NCBI GenBank assembly: GCA_937902735.1
Contig: CALELS010000010.1
Span: 1 to 29,004, forward strand
Length of the DNA: 29,004 nt
Direction: 5' to 3'
Source: an uncultured Caryophanales bacterium
GTDB taxonomy: Bacteria; Bacillota_I; Bacilli_A; RFN20; CAG-826
In this document: positions 6,573-15,260 of the stretch, in pieces
How positions within the stretch are numbered: the first letter of the stretch is position 1
Layout of the letters: each line of letters opens with the position of its first letter
Notes under the pieces: generated by a model
The model's database searches: none
Seen by the model: the letters and a program-made list of their open reading frames with translations, nothing else
What the model was told of the DNA's origin: nothing
Position numbers and translations under genes: made by a program

Positions 6573-9500
6573 ATGAGTAAAAATAACGAACACGAAGTTT
6601 TTAACGAAAAAGACACCAATGAAGTATTCTCATTCTCTGAAAGAGAGAACCTAAAGCAAATTCCAGATGAGAATTATGTTTTTAACGCTGAGGAAAACGC
6701 TTCTCAACTAGGAAGTGATTTAAACAAAGAATCATCTGGAGTTGAAGAAAACGATATTGGTGATAAAAAGAAAAAAGACAGACGTCAAGACGATAGACAA
6801 GATCGTCAAGATAATAACAACAATAATCAATCATCTTCTTCATCATCATCCTCGTCATCAGCGTCTGCTGGTGGCTCATCTTCCGTCGCAGCATCTACTG
6901 GAGGAGTAGTTTCAGCAGTTGCATCTACCGCAGTAGTCGCTGTTGTAATGGTTGTTGGTGGTGGACTTGTAATGTCTGAAATGTATAAGAAACCTGAGAT
7001 ATGTGAATTCTCAGAAGTATATGTTGATGATAATTCCGTTCATTACATGCTTAAAATTGGCACAGATGAAGAATCAATATATAGTGAAGGCGAAAAAGAT
7101 AAAACTGATGCAGTTATAGAAATATCTTGTCCTGATATCAATTACCATGAAGACACTAAGATTGAAGAATTTGGTATCTTTGTTGGTGAATTTAATAACT
7201 TAGAATATGACACGACATACATTTTAAATGTATATAGACCTACTATGTTAGGAGCGAGTAAAGAATATATTCTTGAAGAAGGCTATTCAATAACCACTCC
7301 TAAGAAAGAAGAAATACCACCAGAACCAGAGATTGTCTACGCTGAGGAAATTGTCCTTGGCGAACATTATATTGAAGTCACTGTTGGAGAAATCTTTGTT
7401 ATTGAAGCAACAGTATTACCAGAAAATACAACTGATAAGACAATTGAATGGTCTACTAATAAATCTGATTTAATCTCAATAGATGTTGGTACATTTACTG
7501 CTTTAGCAGCTGGAACAGCTACAATTTATGCTTCGTGTGGTCCATACGCTCATACATTGTGTGATGTAGTAATTACTGAAGAAGTGGTAGAGATTCCTAC
7601 TGAAAACATCATACTCGACGAAAATACAATGGAGATAGAAATTGGTAAAGAGTATCAATTAGGATATACAGCTCTTCCAGAAAACCATACTGACACTATT
7701 ACTTTTGAAAGTGATGATCCGCTTTCTATATCCGTAAGTCAGACAGGTGTATTATACGCAAGTGAAAGTGGTCTAACAGCAACAATTACAGTAAGCGCTG
7801 GTGATGTTTATGCTACATGTGTTGTCACTAGTGTACCAAAAGTTGTTCATGTCGAAACTGTCCATATTACCAATTTCGATATGGAAGATATTGAGTCGGT
7901 AGAACTAGAGGTTGGTCATTCCGAGGATATATATTTCTATTGTGATCCTTTTTCCTCAACTCAGATTGTTGATTTTGAGATTGAAGATGAATCAATTGCC
8001 ATTATAACTGGTGATGTTACTGCTTCGAGTAGAACTAAGATCTACGCGGTTAATCCAGGTGAAACAAAGCTTATTGCTAGATCACATACTGATCCTGAAA
8101 TATATGATGAAATCACAATTATCACTACTGGAGAAGCAGTTCACACCCAAGATATGGTTGTTTATCCAGAAGAATTGAACCTAATTGTAGGTGATACAGG
8201 TAATATAAGCCCTCAAATAAATCCAAATAACTCAACGGATCCTATCATTTATAAATCAGGTAACACTGAGATTGTTAGAGTTTCTAATAATGGCGTAGTT
8301 ACCGCTGTTGGAGTAGGCGATACAACTATCCGAGTTGAATCTGGTGATGTAGTTGGTTATTGCTACATCAGCGTTACTAATGGAGAGACACCAGGAAGTC
8401 CAGATGAGATTATTCTTGATAAAAACTCCGCCACTGGCGCTCTAAATGAATTAATAACAGTAGAAGCTATGATGTATCCTTCTTCATCTGAATTCATAAA
8501 TCATGGATTGATGTGGACTTGTGAAGAAACTTCCATAGTTGAATGGTCTACATATGGAACAGAAACCGAAAATGATCATCTTTCAGTTCGCGGTGTTGAA
8601 GTAGGAACAGTAATATTTACATGTTTCTATGATGAAAATGATAATGAACAATTTGACACTGGAGAAGTTCATGCTACTGTCACAGTGACTATTACTGAAG
8701 AGGCTGAAGTAGAGGGACCAGATGAAGTTGTTTTAGACAATACATCAATTGTAATACCTGTTGATGAATTAGCTAGTACTCCTGTTGTGGCATCTTTATA
8801 TCCAAACGCAGAATATGAAGGTACGCTAAGATGGCAAGAAGGCGAGAATAGCAATATTGTTGGTTATAATGTCACTACACAGAATCGTAATAATGACACA
8901 ATAAATATTACTGGTTTAGCCGAGGGCCAAACTTCATTTACTTGTTATTTTGACACCAACGATAATGAAATGTTTGATACTGGAGAAGTTGGCACAAGTC
9001 TTGTTGTAACAGTTCAAGCACCAGCATCTCGACCAGAAGGACTTTCTCGCTATGATGTTTATTTTGATGGATCAACAGACTCTGATTCTAACTTTTATTG
9101 GTTAACTTTAGAATTCGATTTAGATGTAGATATGAGTGAATTAACTGATACAACTAGATTCACACTCTATACATACAATAACAATGGAGTACATATGGTT
9201 ATTCCACTTACTAGTAGTACATGTGAAGCTCTTCCTGGATATGTTTCTGTTGCATTAACAAAAAGCATCTTTGATGAATATGTTAGAAATACTCCAAATT
9301 TCCAAATCAATGGCTTTAAAGGTGAATATGAAGTTCTACTTATAGAGGGAAATTCTCTTGTAGACAATAATCTTACAAGACTAGATGGATTACCAATCTT
9401 TACTGAAAGTGATGGAAAACTAGTTTACACAGTAGCTACTTTTAATGATTCATTAGAACTCGCTAGCTATCCAAAGTATGTATTACAAATTTCGGGTGAT

Positions 9501-9656
9501 GATATTGAAATAAATGAAAATATTGTGATAGGAAACCCTAATAATACTGATATATTGTATTCTTCTTTAAGCGGTAAAACCGTTGACATCACTCTCAAAG
9601 GAGTGAATGGATTTGAAGAGCGTCTACTTTTAGAAACTGAATATACTTTTAGCTAA
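6573..9656 (+). CDS. Type II-oriented membrane protein with six Ig-like (Big_2-type) domains
   Basis: 1027 residues without an N-terminal signal peptide. Residues 1-64 are acidic, 65-80 basic and polar (KKKKDRR, then RQD-type repeats), 81-110 N/S/G-rich with a run of ten Ser, and about 111-135 hydrophobic (VVSAVASTAVVAVVMVVGGG). The basic side implies a cytoplasmic N-terminus and an extracellular C-terminus. Then come an FN3-like domain (about 141-240) and about six Big_2-like domains to about 820, recognised by IVL...V.VGE....A.VLPENTTDKTIEWS and by V...GTATI endings. Domains five and six end in acidic loops (D687ENDNEQFDTGE and D794TNDNEMFDTGE) resembling calcium-binding EF-hand/dockerin loops. 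The last 190 or so residues are unrecognised. TATAAT at 6547-6552 may be its -10 box. The MscS gene follows by 36 bp, so shared transcription is likely. Probable role: surface or envelope structure. Confidence 0.85.
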   Translation: MSKNNEHEVFNEKDTNEVFSFSERENLKQIPDENYVFNAEENASQLGSDLNKESSGVEENDIGDKKKKDRRQDDRQDRQDNNNNNQSSSSSSSSSSASAGGSSSVAASTGGVVSAVASTAVVAVVMVVGGGLVMSEMYKKPEICEFSEVYVDDNSVHYMLKIGTDEESIYSEGEKDKTDAVIEISCPDINYHEDTKIEEFGIFVGEFNNLEYDTTYILNVYRPTMLGASKEYILEEGYSITTPKKEEIPPEPEIVYAEEIVLGEHYIEVTVGEIFVIEATVLPENTTDKTIEWSTNKSDLISIDVGTFTALAAGTATIYASCGPYAHTLCDVVITEEVVEIPTENIILDENTMEIEIGKEYQLGYTALPENHTDTITFESDDPLSISVSQTGVLYASESGLTATITVSAGDVYATCVVTSVPKVVHVETVHITNFDMEDIESVELEVGHSEDIYFYCDPFSSTQIVDFEIEDESIAIITGDVTASSRTKIYAVNPGETKLIARSHTDPEIYDEITIITTGEAVHTQDMVVYPEELNLIVGDTGNISPQINPNNSTDPIIYKSGNTEIVRVSNNGVVTAVGVGDTTIRVESGDVVGYCYISVTNGETPGSPDEIILDKNSATGALNELITVEAMMYPSSSEFINHGLMWTCEETSIVEWSTYGTETENDHLSVRGVEVGTVIFTCFYDENDNEQFDTGEVHATVTVTITEEAEVEGPDEVVLDNTSIVIPVDELASTPVVASLYPNAEYEGTLRWQEGENSNIVGYNVTTQNRNNDTINITGLAEGQTSFTCYFDTNDNEMFDTGEVGTSLVVTVQAPASRPEGLSRYDVYFDGSTDSDSNFYWLTLEFDLDVDMSELTDTTRFTLYTYNNNGVHMVIPLTSSTCEALPGYVSVALTKSIFDEYVRNTPNFQINGFKGEYEVLLIEGNSLVDNNLTRLDGLPIFTESDGKLVYTVATFNDSLELASYPKYVLQISGDDIEINENIVIGNPNNTDILYSSLSGKTVDITLKGVNGFEERLLLETEYTFS

Positions 9657-9692
9657 AAACAATTTTCATAAATAAATATAGGAGGTTTGATT

Positions 9693-10751
9693 ATGAAAAA
9701 AGAAAAAACAAAAAGTCCAGTTAATGTTAAGAAATTAATCTTCAACATTGTACTTTGGACACTAGGAGGAGTGGCTGTCCTTCTAATCGTACTCTGGGAT
9801 TATATATTCCAAGGTAAACCAATCTCTGATGGCGATGGATTTTTCATTGCTATTGGTAAATGGCTTGCAGCAAACTATGACATCCCAATCTTTACCTTAT
9901 GCGTAATTGGCGTTGTTGCCCTTTTATGCGCACTTCTTGGCTTATTTAAAAAATATGTCAAAATTCATAACAAGAAATTCGCTACGATTACTTCATTAAT
10001 ACTTTCAGTAGTGAAATGGGCAATCATTCTTGTTGCAACATTCCTAGTTCTTAAGAAGTGGGGAGTTCAAACTGGTCAAATCTTAGCAAGCCTAGGTATT
10101 ATTGCTCTTATCATAGGTATTGGTTGTCAATCACTCATTGGAGATATTGTCGCAGGTATCTTCCTTGTTGCAGATAACGCCTTTGAAGTAGGCGATATCG
10201 TTGTCATTGATGGATTCCGTGGCACAGTTACTGAAATTGGTCTTAAGACCACAAAAATCGAAGATGCTGGAGGAAATATTAAATTAGTATCTAACTCAAG
10301 CATCAATTCAATGGTCAACCTAACCAACTCACTTTCAGTTGCAGTTGTTGATATTGGTATTCCATATGAAGAAAATTTAGCCAGAACTGAAACACTTTTG
10401 ATTGAACACCTACAAAGAATGAAAGAAAAGATTCCTACTATCGTTGAAGGTCCATTCTATAAAGGTATGGAAGAAATGGCAGATAGTGCTGTTATCTTAA
10501 AAGTTGTAGCTAAAGTTAAAGAAGAAGATCGTTTCCAATGTGTTAGAGATATGAAACGTGACTTATATATCTTCTTAAATGACAACAAGATTTGTATCCC
10601 ATATCCACAAGTTACTATTACTCAAGGACCAAATCCAGCCGATCATCCTGAATGGGTTGATAAAGAAAAAGAAATTGCTAAAGCTAAAGAATCAATTGCT
10701 AAACAACAAGCCGAATCAAAAGATATTGAAGAAATTAACACTCTTAAATAA
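9693..10751 (+). CDS. MscS-family mechanosensitive ion channel
   Basis: Small-conductance mechanosensitive channel homologue, 352 residues, expected to release osmolytes on hypo-osmotic shock. The ATG at 9693 has an ideal AGGAGG at 9680-9685 with 7 nt spacing; the in-frame TTG at 9687 overlaps the RBS region and is rejected. Three hydrophobic segments (about 14-37, 60-84, 95-118) precede the pore-lining helix ASLGIIALIIGIGCQSLIG and the family signature IVAGIFLVADNAFEVGDIV, then the beta domain (VVIDGFRGTVTEIGLKTTKI). The C-terminus ends in a charged helix (KEKEIAKAKESIAKQQAESK). It follows the Ig-repeat membrane gene by 36 bp and ends at a terminator. Confidence 0.95.
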   Translation: MKKEKTKSPVNVKKLIFNIVLWTLGGVAVLLIVLWDYIFQGKPISDGDGFFIAIGKWLAANYDIPIFTLCVIGVVALLCALLGLFKKYVKIHNKKFATITSLILSVVKWAIILVATFLVLKKWGVQTGQILASLGIIALIIGIGCQSLIGDIVAGIFLVADNAFEVGDIVVIDGFRGTVTEIGLKTTKIEDAGGNIKLVSNSSINSMVNLTNSLSVAVVDIGIPYEENLARTETLLIEHLQRMKEKIPTIVEGPFYKGMEEMADSAVILKVVAKVKEEDRFQCVRDMKRDLYIFLNDNKICIPYPQVTITQGPNPADHPEWVDKEKEIAKAKESIAKQQAESKDIEEINTLK

Positions 10752-10774
10752 TTAATAATCAAAACTCCATTTTT

Positions 10775-10798
10775 GGCGTCACTTTGTGGCGCCTTTTT
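10775..10798 (+). terminator. Rho-independent terminator after the MscS gene
   Basis: Stem GGCGTCAC 10775-10782 with GTGGCGCC 10786-10793 (one G-U pair), 3-nt loop, then TTTTT. Confidence 0.9.
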
Positions 10799-10834
10799 CA
10801 TAAGTAAGTTCCACTTTTAAATTAAACAAAACAG

Positions 10835-10874
10835 CGAGAAAAATAAAATCAGATTTTAGATTTCTCGGGTTTTT
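10835..10874 (+). terminator. Second hairpin with T-run
   Basis: Stem CGAGAAA 10835-10841 with TTTCTCG 10861-10867, inner AAAAT/ATTTT pairing, followed by GGTTTTTC. A back-up terminator or an upstream element of the next gene. Confidence 0.5.
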
Positions 10875-10940
10875 CGTTTCAATTAATAAATGTTTTTTCG
10901 ATTTAATTAATTAAAAGTGTTAAGATAAGCGCATTAGATT

Positions 10941-13535
10941 ATGAAAAAGAAAATATTATTACTTATAACCACTTCCTTAGTGACATCTCTTTCAGTAGGT
11001 GCAATGATATTCATCAGTAACACTAATAACTCATTTAATACACTTGCTAGTGAAAAACCATCATCTCTAGATTGTTCTTATTATTTTAATGAAGAAAATG
11101 GATACACATCTATCCACGACATTAATGAAGCTCTTTATAATGGTGAATCAGTTAGTAGTGACACTAAAACTTGGGGAACAGTTACATGCGCTTTTCAAAA
11201 CGGAAATAGCACTGTTCAACAATATTACATACAAAGTACAGATAAATATGGCAATAGTGCTGCTTTATCTCTCTATAAAGTAGATGTAACTGAAGAGATA
11301 AATGTAGGTAATGTTGTTACTATTTCTAATGGTTCATATAAGCTTTATAACGGACTTCCAGAAGTTGAAGCACCTACTTACACGATAGATTATCAATCAA
11401 ATCCTAATGATGTAGAAGTTTTAGAAACTGATTCATCTTATTGGAATAAATCTTCTCTAGAAGAAAAAAAAGAGATAGGCAAATTAGGACCAATTAAAGT
11501 ATCAGTTAATAATGTTGAACTTACCGCCATTGGTGATTACCAAACCACTGGTATATTTAATGATAACCTAACATATCTTAATTATTACCGTTCGTTATCT
11601 AACACAAACGATATATATTCAACTTTTCATGATTTAGAAAACAAACATGTTGATGTTATAGGTTATTCAACACTTTTTGCTAATAGCAATAATTTTACTA
11701 ATTCAAGCAAACTCGAAATGTTTATTCGTGATCCTAATGATATCAGTGAACATAGTGTTGAACTAAGTTATATAAGCGTTGAAAACCCAATTGTTGCATA
11801 TTTTGAAGGAGACAATTTTGAAACTCCAAAAGTAGTAGCGTATTACGACAATGGTTCATCATCCGTAGTAACAAGTCAATCTAGCTTTAGTGGATATGAT
11901 ATGTATTTAGCAGGTAATCAAGTAGTTACAGTTACATACATGGGCTTAACTACTTCATACAATATCGTGGTTGAAGAAATTGTTCTTGATCACATTGAAG
12001 TATATCCAACTGCAACATCATTTTATGTTGGCGATAGTTTCGATTTTGATGGCTCAGTCAAAGCCATATATAACAATGGAACAATAGAAGATGTAACAGC
12101 ACTAGTCTCTTATAGTGGCTACAATATGTCTATCGCTGGCAATCAACTAGTTACTGCTACATATGAAGATAAAACCGATTCATACTATATCGAAGTTATA
12201 GATGTCAAATTAGATTCGATTATAGTTTCAAATGCAAATACAGTATTCGATATAGGTGACGAATTTGAATTTAGTGGATCTGTGACAGCAAATTTGAATA
12301 ATAAAGACTCATTTGATGTCACTAATGAATGCTCCTTTAGTGGCTTTGATTCATCTACTTCTGGATACCAAGAAATCACCGTTTCGTATACCTATCTAGG
12401 AGTCACAAAATATGATTACTATGATGTATACATCACTCCTGTTACTATGAACACAATGACAATCGATTCAATCTATATATCATCATCATATTCAACCGGT
12501 AACTATGGAGTTGATGGTGATTTTGAGTATTATCGCGCTATTAATAAATCTGTATATAACTCATTTGTTAAACTTTTACCATTCACTAATACTGAATATG
12601 TTGAATCTCTTCCAGGTGCTTTATATAACATCAATCCAATTAGTGATATTAAATCAATAGAACTAACATATTACACATCTGATAGTGGTGATAAACCATA
12701 TATTTCTTTCGGTGAAAATAATTACGATGATGGAACAATTGAATTCAATTTCTCTTCATCTTTAACCACTCAAACATTCGATCTATCTTCATATGATGTT
12801 AACTACTTCAAAATTTGTAGCGGCGATTCCACCTTATTCTTAAACAAAATAGAAATAACCTATTCAGGTAATACTACCCCACATGGAAATAGTTTTATCA
12901 TTAAAAAAGATACTTGCTATAGAATCAATCCAACAATATATGAAGGAACATTAGTTCCAGGTGAAACAAGTGTCACTGTGCCAATCGATATTTCATTTGA
13001 TGAAAACACTAAGAAATATGCTGTCTTAGAAGAAAAGACATACACATATTACACATATGATTATGTTTCAAATCATACTGAATGTATTAATGATGCTGCA
13101 ATGATAACTCCAGTAGACGTTTCAAACTATTACACAATTTTTGGTGAATGGCCTGCAAACTATGCTCTCAAGAAAACATATGTTTCAGATGTATTTGGAA
13201 ATATGTCTAGGCAGGTTTCAGAATATACAAAAACAGATGGTTATTCAACCGCTGTACCATATCGAAATCAACCAGGAGGATATAAGCCTCTATATTATGA
13301 ATTTGATATTGCTGTAAATGATTCCTATTACAGTAGTACTAGGGGTGTTGCACGTGTAATTGGCTGGAAATATGGTTTTACTTGCTACGACACATATCCA
13401 GTTTGCATATACACCGATGATCATTATGCAACATTCTTAGAATTCAATAACTATGGTGGTTTTGCAACTAGATTCAATGCTGAAAGAAATATAAGTGGTC
13501 ACACCATTCCGAACATGGTTACACTCATTAAATAA
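10941..13535 (+). CDS. Secreted OB-fold + Big_3 protein with C-terminal barnase-like ribonuclease domain
   Basis: 864 residues with a Sec signal (MKKKILLLITTSLVTSLSVG). Residues about 55-150 resemble an OB-fold (TWGTVTCAF...YYIQSTD...VGNVVTISNGSYKLYNGLPEV). About three Big_3 domains follow (repeated VGDSF.F.GSV.A.Y..G, Y.GY...IAGNQ). After a beta-rich linker, the final 120 or so residues look like the N1/T1 (barnase) ribonuclease family. YYEFDIAV places Glu787 like the catalytic Glu of barnase (WREADIN), R801 or R805 (RGVARVIGW) like its Arg, and TDDHYATF (His828) closely matches barnase TDHYQTF. No barstar-like gene is nearby and no C-terminal anchor is seen, so it is probably released to digest RNA outside the cell. 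The nuclease call is from motif reading. Confidence 0.8.
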   Translation: MKKKILLLITTSLVTSLSVGAMIFISNTNNSFNTLASEKPSSLDCSYYFNEENGYTSIHDINEALYNGESVSSDTKTWGTVTCAFQNGNSTVQQYYIQSTDKYGNSAALSLYKVDVTEEINVGNVVTISNGSYKLYNGLPEVEAPTYTIDYQSNPNDVEVLETDSSYWNKSSLEEKKEIGKLGPIKVSVNNVELTAIGDYQTTGIFNDNLTYLNYYRSLSNTNDIYSTFHDLENKHVDVIGYSTLFANSNNFTNSSKLEMFIRDPNDISEHSVELSYISVENPIVAYFEGDNFETPKVVAYYDNGSSSVVTSQSSFSGYDMYLAGNQVVTVTYMGLTTSYNIVVEEIVLDHIEVYPTATSFYVGDSFDFDGSVKAIYNNGTIEDVTALVSYSGYNMSIAGNQLVTATYEDKTDSYYIEVIDVKLDSIIVSNANTVFDIGDEFEFSGSVTANLNNKDSFDVTNECSFSGFDSSTSGYQEITVSYTYLGVTKYDYYDVYITPVTMNTMTIDSIYISSSYSTGNYGVDGDFEYYRAINKSVYNSFVKLLPFTNTEYVESLPGALYNINPISDIKSIELTYYTSDSGDKPYISFGENNYDDGTIEFNFSSSLTTQTFDLSSYDVNYFKICSGDSTLFLNKIEITYSGNTTPHGNSFIIKKDTCYRINPTIYEGTLVPGETSVTVPIDISFDENTKKYAVLEEKTYTYYTYDYVSNHTECINDAAMITPVDVSNYYTIFGEWPANYALKKTYVSDVFGNMSRQVSEYTKTDGYSTAVPYRNQPGGYKPLYYEFDIAVNDSYYSSTRGVARVIGWKYGFTCYDTYPVCIYTDDHYATFLEFNNYGGFATRFNAERNISGHTIPNMVTLIK

Positions 13536-13568
13536 TCAAGAATTTGGTTAAAAAAATATACAAGAATC

Positions 13569-13644
13569 GTGAATATCAATTAATTATTCATTATTTTAGT
13601 ATAATACACTATACAAAATACGTGAAATAGTGCATAATATTCAC
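13569..13644 (+). promoter_or_regulatory. Promoter region with nested inverted repeats before the DUF3990 module
   Basis: TATAAT at 13600-13605 has no good -35 box. GTGAATAT (13569-13576) and ATATTCAC (13637-13644) form an 8-bp inverted repeat around it, with an inner near-repeat ACACTAT / ATAGTGC. Such symmetry fits autoregulation by the HTH partner. No terminator separates this region from the preceding gene. Confidence 0.45.
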
Positions 13645-13654
13645 AAGATTAAAT

Positions 13655-14293
13655 ATGAAATTATTTTACGGGTCTCAAACATTCTTTGAAAAACCTACCT
13701 TTGGTGAAGGCAATCTTGATAATGACTATGGCCTTGGTTTTTATATGACTGATTCGGAAGAATTAGCTGAACTATGGGCTAGTCAATATGAAAATGGTGG
13801 TTATATTCTTTGCTTTGAAATAGATACTACAAATCTTTCATTGTTAAATCTCGAATATAAGCAAGAAGATGATGTATTAAAATGGATCACAATTCTTGTT
13901 TCACATCGCTTTTCAATTGAAGACAAGGCAACATATAAAAAAGAAATAGATTGGTTGAAAGATCATTTTTCTGTCGATTTAAATGATGTAGATTTTGTTA
14001 TTGGTTATCGCGCCGATGATGCATATTTTAATTATTCTAAGTCCTTTGTCGCAGGAGAACTCTCATTTGAAAAATTAAGTGAAGCCATGAGAGTTGGAAA
14101 ACTTGGTTTACAATATGTTGCTATTTCAAAAGAAGCATTCAGTAAAATTCGCTTTGTTTCTTTTAAGAAAGTCGATTATTCTGATAAATATAAAGTTTTC
14201 CGAAAAAAAGCTTTGGAAGAATATCAAAAGATCAAAAGAAATGATGAAATAAAAAATACATTTTTAAAGGACATAATTAGAAAATATGAATAA
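13655..14293 (+). CDS. DUF3990 family protein, probable ADP-ribosyltransferase-like toxin
   Basis: 212 residues. The N-terminus MKLFYGSQTFFEKPTFGEG, DNDYGLGFYMTDSEELAELWA and the later DFVIGYRADDAYFNY, FVAGELSFEKLSEAM, KLGLQYVAISKEAF match the conserved pattern of DUF3990, a family I associate with an ADP-ribosyltransferase fold and toxin-like contexts. The target is unknown. The stop overlaps the start of the next gene by 8 nt (ATGAATAA, 14286-14293), so the two are translationally coupled, as in toxin-antitoxin pairs. No signal peptide, so it acts in the cytoplasm. Biochemical role is inferred. Confidence 0.8.
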   Translation: MKLFYGSQTFFEKPTFGEGNLDNDYGLGFYMTDSEELAELWASQYENGGYILCFEIDTTNLSLLNLEYKQEDDVLKWITILVSHRFSIEDKATYKKEIDWLKDHFSVDLNDVDFVIGYRADDAYFNYSKSFVAGELSFEKLSEAMRVGKLGLQYVAISKEAFSKIRFVSFKKVDYSDKYKVFRKKALEEYQKIKRNDEIKNTFLKDIIRKYE

Positions 14294-15206
14294 GAGTTTT
14301 TTTGAATATCGCGAAGTAAAAGAAAGATTTGCTTTTTTAATATATAAACTTCATGAAGCAGAACTTTTAGATGATTATATAAATGACACAATTATTAAAT
14401 CACCTTTTTTTGATTGCTTTGAAAACAATGAATTAGAAGCCTTTATGAGCGAATCACTAGAAAGCATATCTAAAAAAGTTTTCCGTATAGAACATATATT
14501 CAAATATGATGTAGATGAAATTCACCCCTATTATTGGGCGGGTGAGATGATCATGACATTAATGGCAAATTACCACATACCTTTAAAAAGAATACTTTTA
14601 ATCATGCCTCTTAAAGAAATAGTGGGTTCTTTCTATTTATATCACGAAGTTAGCAATCGAAAATTTTGTAATCATTATTTAGATTTAGAGAGAAATCGTC
14701 CATTGCTTAAGATTCTAAGAAATGATAGGTCTCTCACTCTAAATAATATCTCCTATCTAGCAAACATCAAATTAACAACTGTTAAATTCTTAGATAATTC
14801 AAACGATATACTGTTATCAACTTCATTTAGAAATTTAATTAATCTTTCTGAATTATTTGATATATCTATTGATGTTTTTAAAAAAGAATCATCATATTTT
14901 CCATATTCATCAATATTAATTAAAAGTAAATCCACTCATAAGGTATTTATAGATGAGTTACTAAAATATTATGGTTTTGAATCATCTAACAAATATCAAA
15001 TAATTGATGAATATCATGATGATAAAGAAATCAGAAAAATGTTAAAAGAATATGATTACATAGTAGATATCTCAAATCCATATGGAATCATATATTCTTC
15101 ATCAAGATCTGTGAAATATAAATTCCCTGATATTACTGAATTCATTTTAATTTATAAAAAAGCAATACGTAATCTAGCTCAAATAACAAACGAATTAGTA
15201 TTTTAA
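14286..15206 (+). CDS. HTH-containing partner of DUF3990, probable antitoxin/regulator
   Basis: 306 residues, coupled to the DUF3990 gene by an 8-nt overlap. The N-terminal half is helical, with a conserved-looking block HPYYWAGEMIMTLMANYHIP and IMPLKEIVGSFYLYHEVSN, of a kind I recall in partners of DUF3990. Residues about 139-200 (LLKILRNDRSLTLNNISYLANIK...LINLSELFDISIDVF) fit an XRE-type helix-turn-helix, weakly. The C-terminal 100 residues are unrecognised and end in a possible Rossmann-like strand-helix set (KEYDYIVDISNPYGIIY). It may bind the inverted repeats at 13569-13644. The antitoxin role is inferred from arrangement and from the HTH. Confidence 0.72.
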   Translation: MNKSFFEYREVKERFAFLIYKLHEAELLDDYINDTIIKSPFFDCFENNELEAFMSESLESISKKVFRIEHIFKYDVDEIHPYYWAGEMIMTLMANYHIPLKRILLIMPLKEIVGSFYLYHEVSNRKFCNHYLDLERNRPLLKILRNDRSLTLNNISYLANIKLTTVKFLDNSNDILLSTSFRNLINLSELFDISIDVFKKESSYFPYSSILIKSKSTHKVFIDELLKYYGFESSNKYQIIDEYHDDKEIRKMLKEYDYIVDISNPYGIIYSSSRSVKYKFPDITEFILIYKKAIRNLAQITNELVF

Positions 15207-15260
15207 TTCAAATAAAACTATTAAATAAACTGTTAATATTTCACATTGGAGGGAACCAAT

